Part shown: piece after piece, positions 53,730 through 62,787 of the stretch
Numbering within the stretch: the stretch's first letter is position 1
Layout of the letters: each line of letters starts with the position of its first letter
Source of the DNA: FEN-987 sp049521055
Lineage (GTDB): Archaea; Thermoproteota; Bathyarchaeia; 40CM-2-53-6
DNA: 64,000 nt
Reading direction: 5' to 3'
NCBI GenBank assembly: GCA_049521055.1
Contig: JBEKPE010000004.1
Location: 1 to 64,000, forward strand
Translations under genes and position numbers: made by a program
The notes under the pieces: model-generated
Database searches by the model: none
Told to the model about the DNA's origin: nothing
What the model saw: only the letters and a program-made list of their open reading frames with translations

Positions 53730-53945
53730 ATGAATCATCCTCAAACCATTATTTCCACAATACGAAATGCGAATGATGGTCGAAGCCGAATGCCAAACCT
53801 CCACCACACTCTTGATACGGCATTTGATTGGCTAATTGAGAACGTTAGGCCGTACAGTTACTTGCTCCCAGACACCCTCGAACTCGCCCTCTACCTATGC
53901 CTCATCGCCTACTTTGCAATTCAACTTGGACAACAAACTGCGTGA
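53730..53945 (+). CDS. possible small membrane protein
   Basis: A 71-codon frame with an internal ATG at 53790. From that point MPNLHHTLDTAFDWLIENV is followed by one hydrophobic helix (LELALYLCLIAYFAIQL) and a short polar end. No family recognised and no clear ribosome-binding site. It could be a real single-helix peptide. Confidence 0.4.
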   Translation: MNHPQTIISTIRNANDGRSRMPNLHHTLDTAFDWLIENVRPYSYLLPDTLELALYLCLIAYFAIQLGQQTA

Positions 53946-54105
53946 TTGATGAAAGCTCCATTCCGCGAACACAATAACGGTCGAACTCATTCGCTCACTC
54001 TGGGATGGCACAATGCGACGGGACGATGTTCGATTTGCGAGGACGCGAGTGGGTTAGGTTAGTTGTAGGAATGGTTGCCGTTCATTATGCGCTGTTTAGC
54101 TGCTG

Positions 54106-54114
54106 TTTTATATA
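54106..54114 (+). promoter_or_regulatory. TATA box for a leaderless surface-protein transcript
   Basis: TTTTATATA is centred about 25 bases before the TTG at 54135, which would make that codon the first of the transcript. Confidence 0.55.
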
Positions 54115-54134
54115 GCGATGGGCACCGGTGTAAT

Positions 54135-55100
54135 TTGGTTGAGGGTGTTTTGCGAACTGCGGGCCGAAGCGTTGTTCTCGCTCTACTCATTATGAGCATA
54201 GCTTTACTCTATCTGCTTCCGCCCGAACCCGTCAGGGCGACTTCGCCAATTACCCTCGACTGGTCAGCCAGCGCAATCTGCGCTTACCCTTCATGTGAGC
54301 TAACCACTCCCACGAAGCTTACATGGTCTCACACGGTTGGGTCCGGGAGTAATAGGATTCTCCTCGTCGGCATCTCGTACGTTTTCTACACTGGACCCGC
54401 GAGCGTGGCCAGCGTCACATATGGCACGCCTTGTCCCGGCCCGTCATGTCTCTCCTTGACCCTTATCCCGGGGGCAACGCATGTACAGCCCACCGACGAC
54501 GTCCACGCGGAGTTGTGGGCGCTTCAAAACCCTCCAACCGGAACGGCGACGATCACGGTAACGTTCGGTGGCGGTACCTTTCCGAATGATCTTCTGTTTG
54601 CCGTTGCCGGCTCTGTATCTTACTTTAACGTGGCTAGCACGGGTACACCGGTCGGCAGCGATGGTCGCACTTTTACCACGGGACTATCGGCTACGGAATC
54701 TGTGGCCACTGGCCCGAATGATGTTGTTGTGGATACAATCGCTTTTTGTGATTGTACGGGTTCCGCTTCACCACCTACTACGGTTACGGCGAGCGGATTA
54801 GGGCAAACGCAGCACTGGAACGCAGGTTCGCTGAATGACGCCTCCGGCGAGACCTTTGCGGGTGGTGGTAGCGATCAGCCCGCTTCCGGCTCATCGGTAA
54901 CCATGTCTTGGTCCCTCGTAACACAGGAGCCTACGCTCAGCTCGTGGTCGTTGATTGCTGTCCCGCTCACACCAACCGTAACCACAACAACTACAACTTC
55001 TCCACCAATCCCAGAGTACCCACTTGGACTACCAATCCTAGCACTCCTCATGATAATCGGATACGGGGTAATCAGACGCAAAGGAGAACACGAAGCCTAA
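54135..55100 (+). CDS. surface protein with PEY-type C-terminal anchor
   Basis: A 321-residue exported protein from TTG 54135. The ATG 60 bases upstream would place the TATA box inside the gene, so the later start is preferred. The signal peptide is VVLALLIMSIALLYLLPP, ending near PVRATS. The body is a beta-sandwich of the type seen in adhesins and fibronectin-like domains (LTWSHTVGSGSNRILLVGIS). The C-terminus carries a threonine-rich linker, then IPEYPLGLPILALLMIIGYG and VIRRKGE, the anchor shared with 1924-2472. Confidence 0.75.
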   Translation: MVEGVLRTAGRSVVLALLIMSIALLYLLPPEPVRATSPITLDWSASAICAYPSCELTTPTKLTWSHTVGSGSNRILLVGISYVFYTGPASVASVTYGTPCPGPSCLSLTLIPGATHVQPTDDVHAELWALQNPPTGTATITVTFGGGTFPNDLLFAVAGSVSYFNVASTGTPVGSDGRTFTTGLSATESVATGPNDVVVDTIAFCDCTGSASPPTTVTASGLGQTQHWNAGSLNDASGETFAGGGSDQPASGSSVTMSWSLVTQEPTLSSWSLIAVPLTPTVTTTTTTSPPIPEYPLGLPILALLMIIGYGVIRRKGEHEA

Positions 55101-55525
55101 CCATAACATTCGACTGAACGCTAACATCAAGAGCCTGAGCAATGCTCTGGGCTCATCGTCTGCTTTCCATCAGACTGGAATCTTGAGGACCGATCCGTTA
55201 GCCGTATCGGCTCATTTTGAGGCTTCTCAAGTATAAGCCGGCCTCTCTGAAAACTAGGGTTGAAACCCTCTCTCAGGCGTTCTACGTCTTATATGGTCCG
55301 AGTGTTCCGCCCCGTATTCGGCTTGATTTAAGCGGAAATACGCTTCTCTAAGCGGTTAATCAACGCTCAAACATGTGAAATTCAGACCCACTCCGCCCTC
55401 AGGGTGGGCATGTGCTAGTGTCCAATCGAAAAATCAACTCCAGCCCGCGTGAGGGTAACGAAGCCTTACACGGAAAACGTGTTGGCTCCGCATTTAGGTC
55501 GCTTTGATTGCGTGGAGGTGATTTG
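55101..55525. other. 425-bp intergenic stretch with several hairpins
   Basis: No protein gene is supported. Several inverted repeats occur: CCGAT/ATCGG at about 55190-55212, AGGGTTGAAACCCT near 55255-55270, and CCCAC/GTGGG near 55385-55408. A structured non-coding RNA or terminators are possible. None matches a family I know. Confidence 0.3.
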
Positions 55526-55774
55526 ATGGCTAGAGAGAGTATGCTTACACAGAAGTCGATTATGGCAGACGACACGCTCTCGTTGCTCACCGGTCAACCA
55601 AAAGGAGCTCTACTGAGCTACACCGAACTCACTAAGAGTATGCACCAATACATCCGAAGCAAACAGCTTCGACTAAAGGCATGTCCAAACTGCAAGACAC
55701 AAGTCCCCGGATACGCGACCTTCTGTGATAAATGTGGCAAAGACATAGCGCCCGTACCCGCAGTAGCAAAGTAA
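55526..55774 (+). CDS. small protein with C-terminal zinc ribbon
   Basis: An 82-residue protein. ATG at 55526 has a strong GGAGGTGAT ribosome-binding site 6 bases upstream, so this start is chosen over 55508. The N-terminal half is helical (LSYTELTKSMHQYIRSKQLR) and loosely recalls SWIB-like winged helices. The zinc ribbon is CPNC and CDKC. Such small archaeal proteins may bind DNA or act in translation. Function unknown. Confidence 0.7.
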   Translation: MARESMLTQKSIMADDTLSLLTGQPKGALLSYTELTKSMHQYIRSKQLRLKACPNCKTQVPGYATFCDKCGKDIAPVPAVAK

Positions 55775-55859
55775 CCACCAAAGTAAGACCGCCACATTAT
55801 CCTTTTTTCCTCTATTTACCGAAACTTCTTCGCAAACCGTCCGAATTGAAGCAGGTTCC

Positions 55860-58385
55860 TCAGCCGTGTAGCGTTGTGAGGGTTTTCAGGGGAATGGCCT
55901 CGATTTTTCGGTAGACCTTCTCAGGTTCGTTGGTCTGGGAGCCGGTTCTCAGCACGTCCTCGATCTTAACGCCGAATAATTCTTGATTTTCTAAGAGGTA
56001 GGGGAGGATTAGTTGCCAGTCATCTTGATTCATTTTTCCCAGTTGCCCTCCGTTGAGTTGATCAACGCCTACCTTGCCAGCGGGATCGCGAATGTAGACC
56101 GCGCCTCCGGATGCTAGGGAGAAGAGGTTGCCCCCTGGATATGGCACCTCGAGTTCGCGAATCCGACCACCATCAAACCCTATTCCGTTAACCACAACGA
56201 ACCCGCCCCCGTTCAATGGGTCACCGGCCATGAAAGATTCGGCTAGGTAGTCTAGGCAGGTGCCGTTGATGACAACTCGAGGCCGACCGACGGCGTTGAT
56301 GAGCGGGCGACCCGCGGCGTTGCCGAGCACATAGACCTCGCCGCCCTTCGCGGCGTACATGAACGTCTGCCCCACATCCCCGTAAATGACAAGTTTCCCA
56401 CTCTTCATTATCTGAGCTACTTGATCTTGGGCGGCGGAATGAACATAGATTTCGGCGCCATCAAGCCCAGACCCCAAGTAGTCCCCAGGATTTCCGAACA
56501 CATCCAACCTGAACCCTTCGCTCTGCGCACCCAACCCAGCACCACAAAACCGTTGCCCACGCCAATCAAACGAAACTACACGTTTCCACCCCAGTTTGTA
56601 GGACGCAACAACCGCGGAGGACGCTGAGTCATCACCTTCTGCAGCGAAATTCGAAACATCTAACAACAATACCTCCTCTCCGGACTTGGGTGCTCTAAAC
56701 TCAGCCCTCGTCGCGTAATTCGTCAATACCCAACATGAACCATCTGCGGCAGAAAGCGGGGGGAATCCACGAAGTATCCGGAAAAGACTTGACTCAATCT
56801 TCGCCCGGATCCAACCCTGCTGGCCATTTGGAATTCGGTGTAGACTGTCGAGTAACCAAGTCAAATACCGAAACGATTCTACCTTGTCAGCCTCGCTGTC
56901 CCTCGACTTGTTCTCCAAGTTGTCCAATAATCTCTCAAGCGAACCTGCGTTCAACTCATTTGAACTCAATTTTCCTGAGAGAGTCTGCGGCGTCAACATC
57001 TTAACGCGATCCAGAAAGTTGCCGTTGGAATCCCTTGTAACTGAGACTTCTCGGCCAAACTTGTCGAAACAATTGACGTTCGGCCTCCCGGATGTACGGT
57101 CTACGGTGAAACGAAAAGCGCCGCCGTCAGTATAACTGCCACCGCGCGCGTTCCAGTAAAGATCCGCCTTACCCGCAAACCGAGAATCTTCCGCCGCCAA
57201 GCTTCTTAGGCAAGCGTCGATTGCCTGGCGCTCAGACGCTATCAACCCGATCTTCACCTCACCGTCCTGGAGAGCGAAGACTTGAGGCCGCAGCATTGAC
57301 GTGTCAGTTATGCCTAGCAGGTGAAGTTGGTCGCCTCCGTTTTCGCTTCGACCAACTATGAAAAACCACGGCCCGTCAGGGGATCCGTGGATGTGAGTGG
57401 TTTGTATCTCACGATAAATTCGCCTCTTCTCTTCGGGGAGCATGTAGAAGTCTCGTTCGGTCGTTGGCGCCATGGCCTCGATCAAATATTCCATCGGGTA
57501 CCCGTAGACTCTCCTCCATAGGTCGAAAAGATAGACGGCGACTTCCGTGTCGGTTAGAAAGAGGGGGTAGATGTTTCGCTGCGCCAGGTACTCGGTGATT
57601 GAGTGGTAGTTTGAGAAGTCTCCATTGTGAACCAAGGCCTCGTGCAGACCTACGAATGGGTGAGCACCACCAGGATGCCACACCTTTCCCTTGGTAGGGT
57701 AACGGTGATGCCCTATCCACACGTGTGCCTCGAAATCTTCCAGTTTATAGTAGCGTATGACCTGGTCGCCCCACCCCACGATCTTCAGCACGAACATGTC
57801 CTTCCCGTGTGAAAGAACGAACGCTTTCTTCTCGCCAAGAGAAGCGTAGTACTTTTTGTTGAGGGCGTAACTGTTTTGATAAATGAATTCGTCCTCTGCT
57901 ACGGTTCGGTCAGTTATCCCGGAACTCTGCATGAACCGCCCAAGAACATCTTCCTTAACTCTGCATAAGTATCGACGCACTTCCGGTGGCTTGACCTCTA
58001 ACCGCGGAATCGTCCTATAGTCCTCAACCGTTTCAAGCCACTCAGCTGAGTCCACGTTAAGGTTGGGGTAGATGAACTCGTCTTCCACTGCTTTGCTCGC
58101 TGACTCGTCTAGGTAGGCAATCTGGATTAAGTAATCTTGTTGCAGAATTTCTTTGGAGACTCCGAGTCGTTCGGGGGAAAGCCCGAGTACCGCTATTCCT
58201 CCACCCTTGCCGTTACCACGGTTCTTCATTTGCAGAAGTGCGGTTAGGAAATGTTTTCCAGCGATTGGAACGGAGCAGGCAGCGCCGACGACGCCGCAAC
58301 CTCCCTCCGCCTCCAATTTGCGGGCAAGGGTTAGACCTTCTACCATGTGTTTTCTAGAAGCTACGATTTTTGATGCCATGTCCAA
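55860..58385 (-). CDS. gltB: glutamate synthase: class II amidotransferase fused to GXGXG domain
   Basis: An 841-residue protein. The glutaminase nucleophile is Cys30 in GGCGVVGAAC, so about 29 residues must be cleaved, as in other GltB proteins. The amidotransferase domain contains HHRYPTKG and HNGDFSNYHSITEYL. The C-terminal third is the glutamate synthase GXGXG beta-helix (VYVLGNAAGRPLINAVGRP, then VVINGTCLDYLAESF). The FMN synthase domain is in separate proteins encoded just upstream. Together they make glutamate from glutamine and 2-oxoglutarate. A 7-base gap to the upstream gene points to one operon. Confidence 0.9.
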   Translation of the reverse strand: MDMASKIVASRKHMVEGLTLARKLEAEGGCGVVGAACSVPIAGKHFLTALLQMKNRGNGKGGGIAVLGLSPERLGVSKEILQQDYLIQIAYLDESASKAVEDEFIYPNLNVDSAEWLETVEDYRTIPRLEVKPPEVRRYLCRVKEDVLGRFMQSSGITDRTVAEDEFIYQNSYALNKKYYASLGEKKAFVLSHGKDMFVLKIVGWGDQVIRYYKLEDFEAHVWIGHHRYPTKGKVWHPGGAHPFVGLHEALVHNGDFSNYHSITEYLAQRNIYPLFLTDTEVAVYLFDLWRRVYGYPMEYLIEAMAPTTERDFYMLPEEKRRIYREIQTTHIHGSPDGPWFFIVGRSENGGDQLHLLGITDTSMLRPQVFALQDGEVKIGLIASERQAIDACLRSLAAEDSRFAGKADLYWNARGGSYTDGGAFRFTVDRTSGRPNVNCFDKFGREVSVTRDSNGNFLDRVKMLTPQTLSGKLSSNELNAGSLERLLDNLENKSRDSEADKVESFRYLTWLLDSLHRIPNGQQGWIRAKIESSLFRILRGFPPLSAADGSCWVLTNYATRAEFRAPKSGEEVLLLDVSNFAAEGDDSASSAVVASYKLGWKRVVSFDWRGQRFCGAGLGAQSEGFRLDVFGNPGDYLGSGLDGAEIYVHSAAQDQVAQIMKSGKLVIYGDVGQTFMYAAKGGEVYVLGNAAGRPLINAVGRPRVVINGTCLDYLAESFMAGDPLNGGGFVVVNGIGFDGGRIRELEVPYPGGNLFSLASGGAVYIRDPAGKVGVDQLNGGQLGKMNQDDWQLILPYLLENQELFGVKIEDVLRTGSQTNEPEKVYRKIEAIPLKTLTTLHG

Positions 58386-58391
58386 GCCGTA

Positions 58392-59723
58392 TCACCCGTA
58401 GACCAGGAGGTCGGTTCGTCCCTTGAGCTCTTTGATTGAACGTAGCCCGAGGCTTGCGAGAATCGTCCTCCATTGTTTAGTCCAGGAAGAGTACATGTTG
58501 ATGATCCTCTGTGCGCCCCATTCGACGGTTATGAGTTGGCTGAGTTCAGGGTCGGTGGTGGTGATTCCAACCTGGCATCCCCTCCCGCGCTCACAGTTTC
58601 CACATTGAGTGCAACCCACAGCCACAGCCTCAGCTGATCCAATGACGCAGCCATCCGCCCCAAGCGCGATAGCCTTTGCCACATCGTACGCGGTTCGTAT
58701 TCCTCCGCTCGCCATAACCACAATTTCATCCCTAACCCCTTCTCCGACAAGGTAGCGGTGAACTTTCGGGATCGCATATTCGATCGGCATCGCAATGTTC
58801 TTCTTCGCGATCTCAGGCGCCGCCCCGGTGCCTCCATATCCCCCGTCAACGTGTAGAATGTTCGCGTTTGCGTAGTAACTCCCGATGGCAACCATGTCGA
58901 CGTCAACTGGGGTCGAGACCTTGACTGAGACTAAGCAGCCGGGGTTTACGGCCCGAATCCAATCCACATGCTTCCTGTGGTCCTCAACAGAGTAGACACT
59001 GTGGAACGGGAAAGGGGAGTAGAGTGAGGTGAAGGGTAACGACTCCCTCATATTCGCCACTTCGGATGTCACTTTGTCAGCTAGCAAGTGTCCGCCCAAC
59101 CCAGGTTTCGCGCCCTGAGCATACTTGAACTCCACAATCTTCGCGGCCTGAATCGTATCTTCGCGTACACCAAACATCCCCGTCGCGACCTGCGTGATCA
59201 CATTATCTTTGTACTCCAAGAGTGGAGGGGGGTAGCCACCTTCACCGGTGCAAGTGAAGGTACCAAGGCGTTTCGCCGCCATGGCTCGAGAGAGCATGAA
59301 ATTGAGGCTGATGGAACCGAAAGACATTCCAGCCCCGTAGATCGGGATGGGGATGGAAACCTTAGGACCGGAATCTCGACGGTTCAGATCGATCGAGAGA
59401 TCAAATTCCTCGTCAGGGAGTCTGTTGTCGGGGTGAATGTTCTTGAAGTCGAGTCGGTCGAAGCCGCCCCCTGAGTCCCCTACCTTATACTCAAGTGATT
59501 CCGGCGGTTTCCCCGTTGTTGCCTGTTCGTATGTTGCGAAGATTAGTTCCGGTGTCCAACGTTTGTTTCCGAAGGCTCCAGGCATCCCATATTTGAGGGT
59601 GGGTAGAAGCTGGAGGCCGCGGTGGATTAGCTTCGTGTGTTTGTCGATGGTTTCAGTTTCTGCGTGCGATATCTCCGAACGCCTCCTTCTCAAGTTCTTC
59701 GTTGAACATTGCCCTGCCGACAT
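58392..59723 (-). CDS. glutamate synthase FMN/Fe-S synthase-domain protein
   Basis: A 443-residue FMN-barrel protein. GAGMSFGSISLNFMLSRAM, CTGEGGYPPPLLE and DGGYGGTGAAPE are typical of the synthase domain. SGGIRTAYDVAKAIALGADG binds FMN phosphate. The iron-sulfur motif CTQCGNCERGRGCQVGI is complete and matches the [3Fe-4S]-type site of GltB. This appears to be the catalytic synthase. It overlaps the 3' end of the paralogous gene upstream by 71 bases. Confidence 0.9.
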   Translation of the reverse strand: MSAGQCSTKNLRRRRSEISHAETETIDKHTKLIHRGLQLLPTLKYGMPGAFGNKRWTPELIFATYEQATTGKPPESLEYKVGDSGGGFDRLDFKNIHPDNRLPDEEFDLSIDLNRRDSGPKVSIPIPIYGAGMSFGSISLNFMLSRAMAAKRLGTFTCTGEGGYPPPLLEYKDNVITQVATGMFGVREDTIQAAKIVEFKYAQGAKPGLGGHLLADKVTSEVANMRESLPFTSLYSPFPFHSVYSVEDHRKHVDWIRAVNPGCLVSVKVSTPVDVDMVAIGSYYANANILHVDGGYGGTGAAPEIAKKNIAMPIEYAIPKVHRYLVGEGVRDEIVVMASGGIRTAYDVAKAIALGADGCVIGSAEAVAVGCTQCGNCERGRGCQVGITTTDPELSQLITVEWGAQRIINMYSSWTKQWRTILASLGLRSIKELKGRTDLLVYG

Positions 59724-61194
59724 CCCCGCGTAGCCTTCTCACATCGCGTATCCCCATTGCGCTGAGTATCTCGATGAGTTGATCGTGCCACGAAGAGAGC
59801 AGGTTAACGAGTCGCTGCTCACCCCATTTCGAATCAAACTTCTCAGCGGAGATGCGCCCTGATTCAGCCGAGACGCATTCACCAAGAAATCTTGACTGCA
59901 ACGCTACGAGAACTGTTGTATCAATGGCTACAAGGTCGGCCCCGCAGATAATTGCTTTCGGAACATGCTCGGCCCTAGTGATCCCACCACTCGCGATGAG
60001 AGTAACATCATCCCTGAGCGATTCAGTAACGAGTGTCGTGTGGACCTTTCGAATCATGTCCTTGGCATGTGACGGTTCGTCTTTGTCCCATGATTGTCCG
60101 TGGTAGTTAGCTACCAGATGTATGATATCGATTCCGTTTCGAACCAAATCGGCTGCCGTTTTGGCAGAGTCAACAGTCAACGGTAAGCGAACTGAGATTG
60201 GAGCGGTGGAGTTGACGCTTCGAACCTTCTCAACCGTTGACGAATCGTAGCTTGCCAGTTCAATCAAGCGTGCATCACGCAGCCACCCGGCAGCTTCACC
60301 CGCTTCATCGCTGGAAATTAGTGGGGCGAGTTGATCATGATCGCTTGCATGCAGTTGGTTTGCTTGAGCTGGTGTTGCTATGTAGATCGTACCAGTTCGA
60401 AGGGACGCCCCCGCAACTGATTCCAATATGCTATGACTGTTGAGGTTGGGTGGTAGATAGTCGAATATTATCGGTAAGGATACTTCAGTAGTTTTGGAAA
60501 GGGGGTCATCCTCATGGTTGAATTGGACGCATTTCCTCTTGCTGCCGACATCTACTAGTGTTGAGATGAATTCTCTACCATAGACCCCATCCCGCGTCGG
60601 CCTCACAATTTCAGACATGTCAGTCCAGATCGAATCCCAACCTGGACCGGAGAATGGCCCCTTGTATCCCATCCCTTTGATCGGAATCTTCCCTGTCTCG
60701 GCCTCATACAGAACTGTGGCAACAGGTGAACCGTTTGTTGTAGCAGCCCCCTCTGAAGACCAGTAAGAGTCAGCGAACCGGTAGAATTCTGGATTACGGT
60801 CGACAGAGCAAATGCCAGGGTATTCTTGGACGCACCTCATGCACCCTGTACATTTTTCTTTAATGGGGTGGAATCCGCCGAACGGGCCACTGAACGTTCC
60901 GTAAATGCATGGCCTACTCACAAGAGCACGTCTGTACTCTTTCCCGCGTAGCTTCAATCCATATCCGAGTGTTTCCTTCAAGAGAATTCTTGCAAGCCCT
61001 ACCTTGCTTACTCGTGGATCGAATGGTGGTGGAAGTTTTTTCCGCGGTAGAGCAGGCTTGGCAACGATCTTGTAGCGCTGATAGGAGGTGCCACGTGCCG
61101 GATCAATGATACTATTTTGGCGGGTTGCTTCGAGGTCGTCTAGCAAACTTAGTGTTCCAACCCCGCCATCTGTAATGAAACCGCACGAATACAC
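59653..61194 (-). CDS. second glutamate synthase-like FMN-domain protein, partly degenerate
   Basis: A 513-residue paralogue of the downstream synthase. Near the N-terminus is an iron-sulfur motif (KEKCTGCMRCVQEYPGICS), giving it a ferredoxin-like entry. The barrel is recognisable (VTLIASGGITRAEHVPKAII, CGADLVAIDTTVL) and the ending WGEQRLVNLLSSWHDQ parallels WGAQRIINMYSSW. The GltB cysteine cluster after the barrel is missing (LGECVSAESGR). It may carry electrons from ferredoxin to the active synthase. A TATA-like GTTATATTTG lies 8-17 bases upstream of 61194, so the real start may be a TTG near 61147. Confidence 0.8.
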   Translation of the reverse strand: MYSCGFITDGGVGTLSLLDDLEATRQNSIIDPARGTSYQRYKIVAKPALPRKKLPPPFDPRVSKVGLARILLKETLGYGLKLRGKEYRRALVSRPCIYGTFSGPFGGFHPIKEKCTGCMRCVQEYPGICSVDRNPEFYRFADSYWSSEGAATTNGSPVATVLYEAETGKIPIKGMGYKGPFSGPGWDSIWTDMSEIVRPTRDGVYGREFISTLVDVGSKRKCVQFNHEDDPLSKTTEVSLPIIFDYLPPNLNSHSILESVAGASLRTGTIYIATPAQANQLHASDHDQLAPLISSDEAGEAAGWLRDARLIELASYDSSTVEKVRSVNSTAPISVRLPLTVDSAKTAADLVRNGIDIIHLVANYHGQSWDKDEPSHAKDMIRKVHTTLVTESLRDDVTLIASGGITRAEHVPKAIICGADLVAIDTTVLVALQSRFLGECVSAESGRISAEKFDSKWGEQRLVNLLSSWHDQLIEILSAMGIRDVRRLRGDVGRAMFNEELEKEAFGDIARRN

Positions 61195-61247
61195 CTGAAC
61201 AAATATAACTATTCTGGGTAATCTACTGGACGTTCGTATCTTGTAAT

Positions 61248-61255
61248 CTTATATT
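61248..61255 (+). promoter_or_regulatory. divergent promoter region between glutamate synthase and Lrp
   Basis: CTTATATT (plus strand, at 61248-61255) can serve the regulator and GTTATATTTG (minus strand, at about 61202-61211) the glutamate synthase operon. Both lie unusually near the annotated starts, so later in-frame TTG codons may be the true ones. The shared region suits autoregulation by the Lrp protein. Confidence 0.5.
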
Positions 61256-61287
61256 TGTGGATGAACGTTCAGAAAAGAGGCTCAATC

Positions 61288-61749
61288 TTGGCGGTAATTG
61301 GACGATTGGACATAGACGAAGTCGATAGAAAGATACTGAATGAACTTCTTCGTGACTGCCGCAGATCCTATCGATCCATAGCACGCCGATCAGGAGTTTC
61401 GGTAGGAACCGTCCTAACCCGAATCCGTAGACTCGAGAAGTCTGGTGTAATCAAGGGTTACTCGGCCGTCCTTGATCACGATAAGCTTGGTTACCAATTG
61501 ACTGTCCTAGCCGAGATCACAGTCTCTAAAGGTAAGTTGCTCGAAATGGAGGAAGCGATCGGAAAGCTACCGAACACTTGCGCCGTCTACGATGTAACTG
61601 GCCTGACTGACGCCGTTGTTCTCGCCAAATTCCGGAGCCGTGAGGAACTAAGCAAGTTCACCAAGAGCCTCCTCAGCATGCCGTTTGTCGACCGAAGCAA
61701 CACACACGTGGTACTGACGACCGTTAAGGAAGACCTACGGCTCCTCTAG
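61288..61749 (+). CDS. Lrp/AsnC family transcriptional regulator
   Basis: About 154 residues from TTG 61288; the frame is open back to TTG 61255. The N-terminal HTH reads LNELLRDCRRSYRSIARRSG then VSVGTVLTRIRRLEKSGVI, canonical for Lrp. The C-terminal RAM effector domain includes VTGLTDAVVLAKFRSREELS. Lrp proteins sense amino acids as octamers. Divergence from the glutamate synthase operon suggests it controls nitrogen assimilation there. Confidence 0.93.
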   Translation: MAVIGRLDIDEVDRKILNELLRDCRRSYRSIARRSGVSVGTVLTRIRRLEKSGVIKGYSAVLDHDKLGYQLTVLAEITVSKGKLLEMEEAIGKLPNTCAVYDVTGLTDAVVLAKFRSREELSKFTKSLLSMPFVDRSNTHVVLTTVKEDLRLL

Positions 61750-61766
61750 TCCAAGGAGAGGATTAG

Positions 61767-62780
61767 TTGGCTTATGCTTCCCGCCAATCAAGCTATCTAA
61801 TCGCGAGCTTCGGCGCCGTCCTTCAAGTCTTGACGGGATGGTGGGACGTATTCTCACATCTTCTGTTCGGAAACGTAGACCCATGGTGGAACCCAGCACA
61901 CCTGACACTCTATGCAGCAATTGCGATAACGATAATCGGAGTTTGGCGAGGCCTCCGATACTCCCCGAAACAACCTCCCGTTTCGGTCAGCCCGATTCGA
62001 TTTGCGAACATCGCGGGGCTGAAGCTCGCGGGATTTGGTTGCTTAATCGAGATTATGGCGGGCATTTGGAATGAAATTGTTCATCGCGTCTTCCTGAGAG
62101 AACCTAGGATCGCTCCTGCCCATGCTCTCCTCACGGTTGGAATGTTAACCGTGAACCTTGGCATGGTGATCGGGTTGGTGATTGAGTATGGGATGATTAA
62201 CCATGGGCTCGTCATTGCGTCGGCTGCAAGGCGACGGACAGTTGCTCTATTCGTTTTGTTAAGTTTCTCCGCGATATGGCTTGCCGCTTCTGGCTCTTTC
62301 ATTTATCTCGGAGGAATATTCCGCTCATTCCCTGTGAACTGGTTGGTCGCACTTTTTCTGGCATTTATGGCGACATTCGTGCTCGTCCCAGTGAAGAGAG
62401 TAATGCCGAGGTTCGGATCAGGCATCGCGATAGGGCTTGTTTTCAACGGCTTAACTTACTTCCTACTTGTAGCATATGTAGGATCTCCTCGCTACATACC
62501 TTGGGGACTTCTTCCCATCGCTTTGTTTGAGTTGATCTTGTACGCGTTGACTCCGATCATCCTGCTCCGGCGGGCGATTATTCTTTCATCGCTAATCGTG
62601 GGCGCATTTTTCTGGGCGACCTACTACCCTTTCACGGTTTACTTGTTCCCCTGGTCGTTTGGGTTCCAGTTCCCAGCTTTTGTTTTGGTTCTGGGAAGTT
62701 TGGCGGGAGCCTTGTTGGGGGATAAGGTTTACACTAGCCTCTCCTCAGTAGTCCTAAGCGGCGCCGGTGCTTCCGTGTGA
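61767..62780 (+). CDS. polytopic membrane protein of unknown function
   Basis: A 337-residue protein with about nine to ten helices. The first two segments are YLIASFGAVLQVLTGWWDVF and HLTLYAAIAITIIGVWRGL. Conserved-looking His residues in HLLFGNVDPWWNPAHLTLYA, EIVHRVFL and PAHALLTVGM could bind metal or haem. I recall similar His-bearing proteins in archaeal and actinobacterial genomes without known function. It begins 17 bases after the Lrp gene on the same strand. Confidence 0.8.
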   Translation: MAYASRQSSYLIASFGAVLQVLTGWWDVFSHLLFGNVDPWWNPAHLTLYAAIAITIIGVWRGLRYSPKQPPVSVSPIRFANIAGLKLAGFGCLIEIMAGIWNEIVHRVFLREPRIAPAHALLTVGMLTVNLGMVIGLVIEYGMINHGLVIASAARRRTVALFVLLSFSAIWLAASGSFIYLGGIFRSFPVNWLVALFLAFMATFVLVPVKRVMPRFGSGIAIGLVFNGLTYFLLVAYVGSPRYIPWGLLPIALFELILYALTPIILLRRAIILSSLIVGAFFWATYYPFTVYLFPWSFGFQFPAFVLVLGSLAGALLGDKVYTSLSSVVLSGAGASV

Positions 62781-62787
62781 GTTTTGT

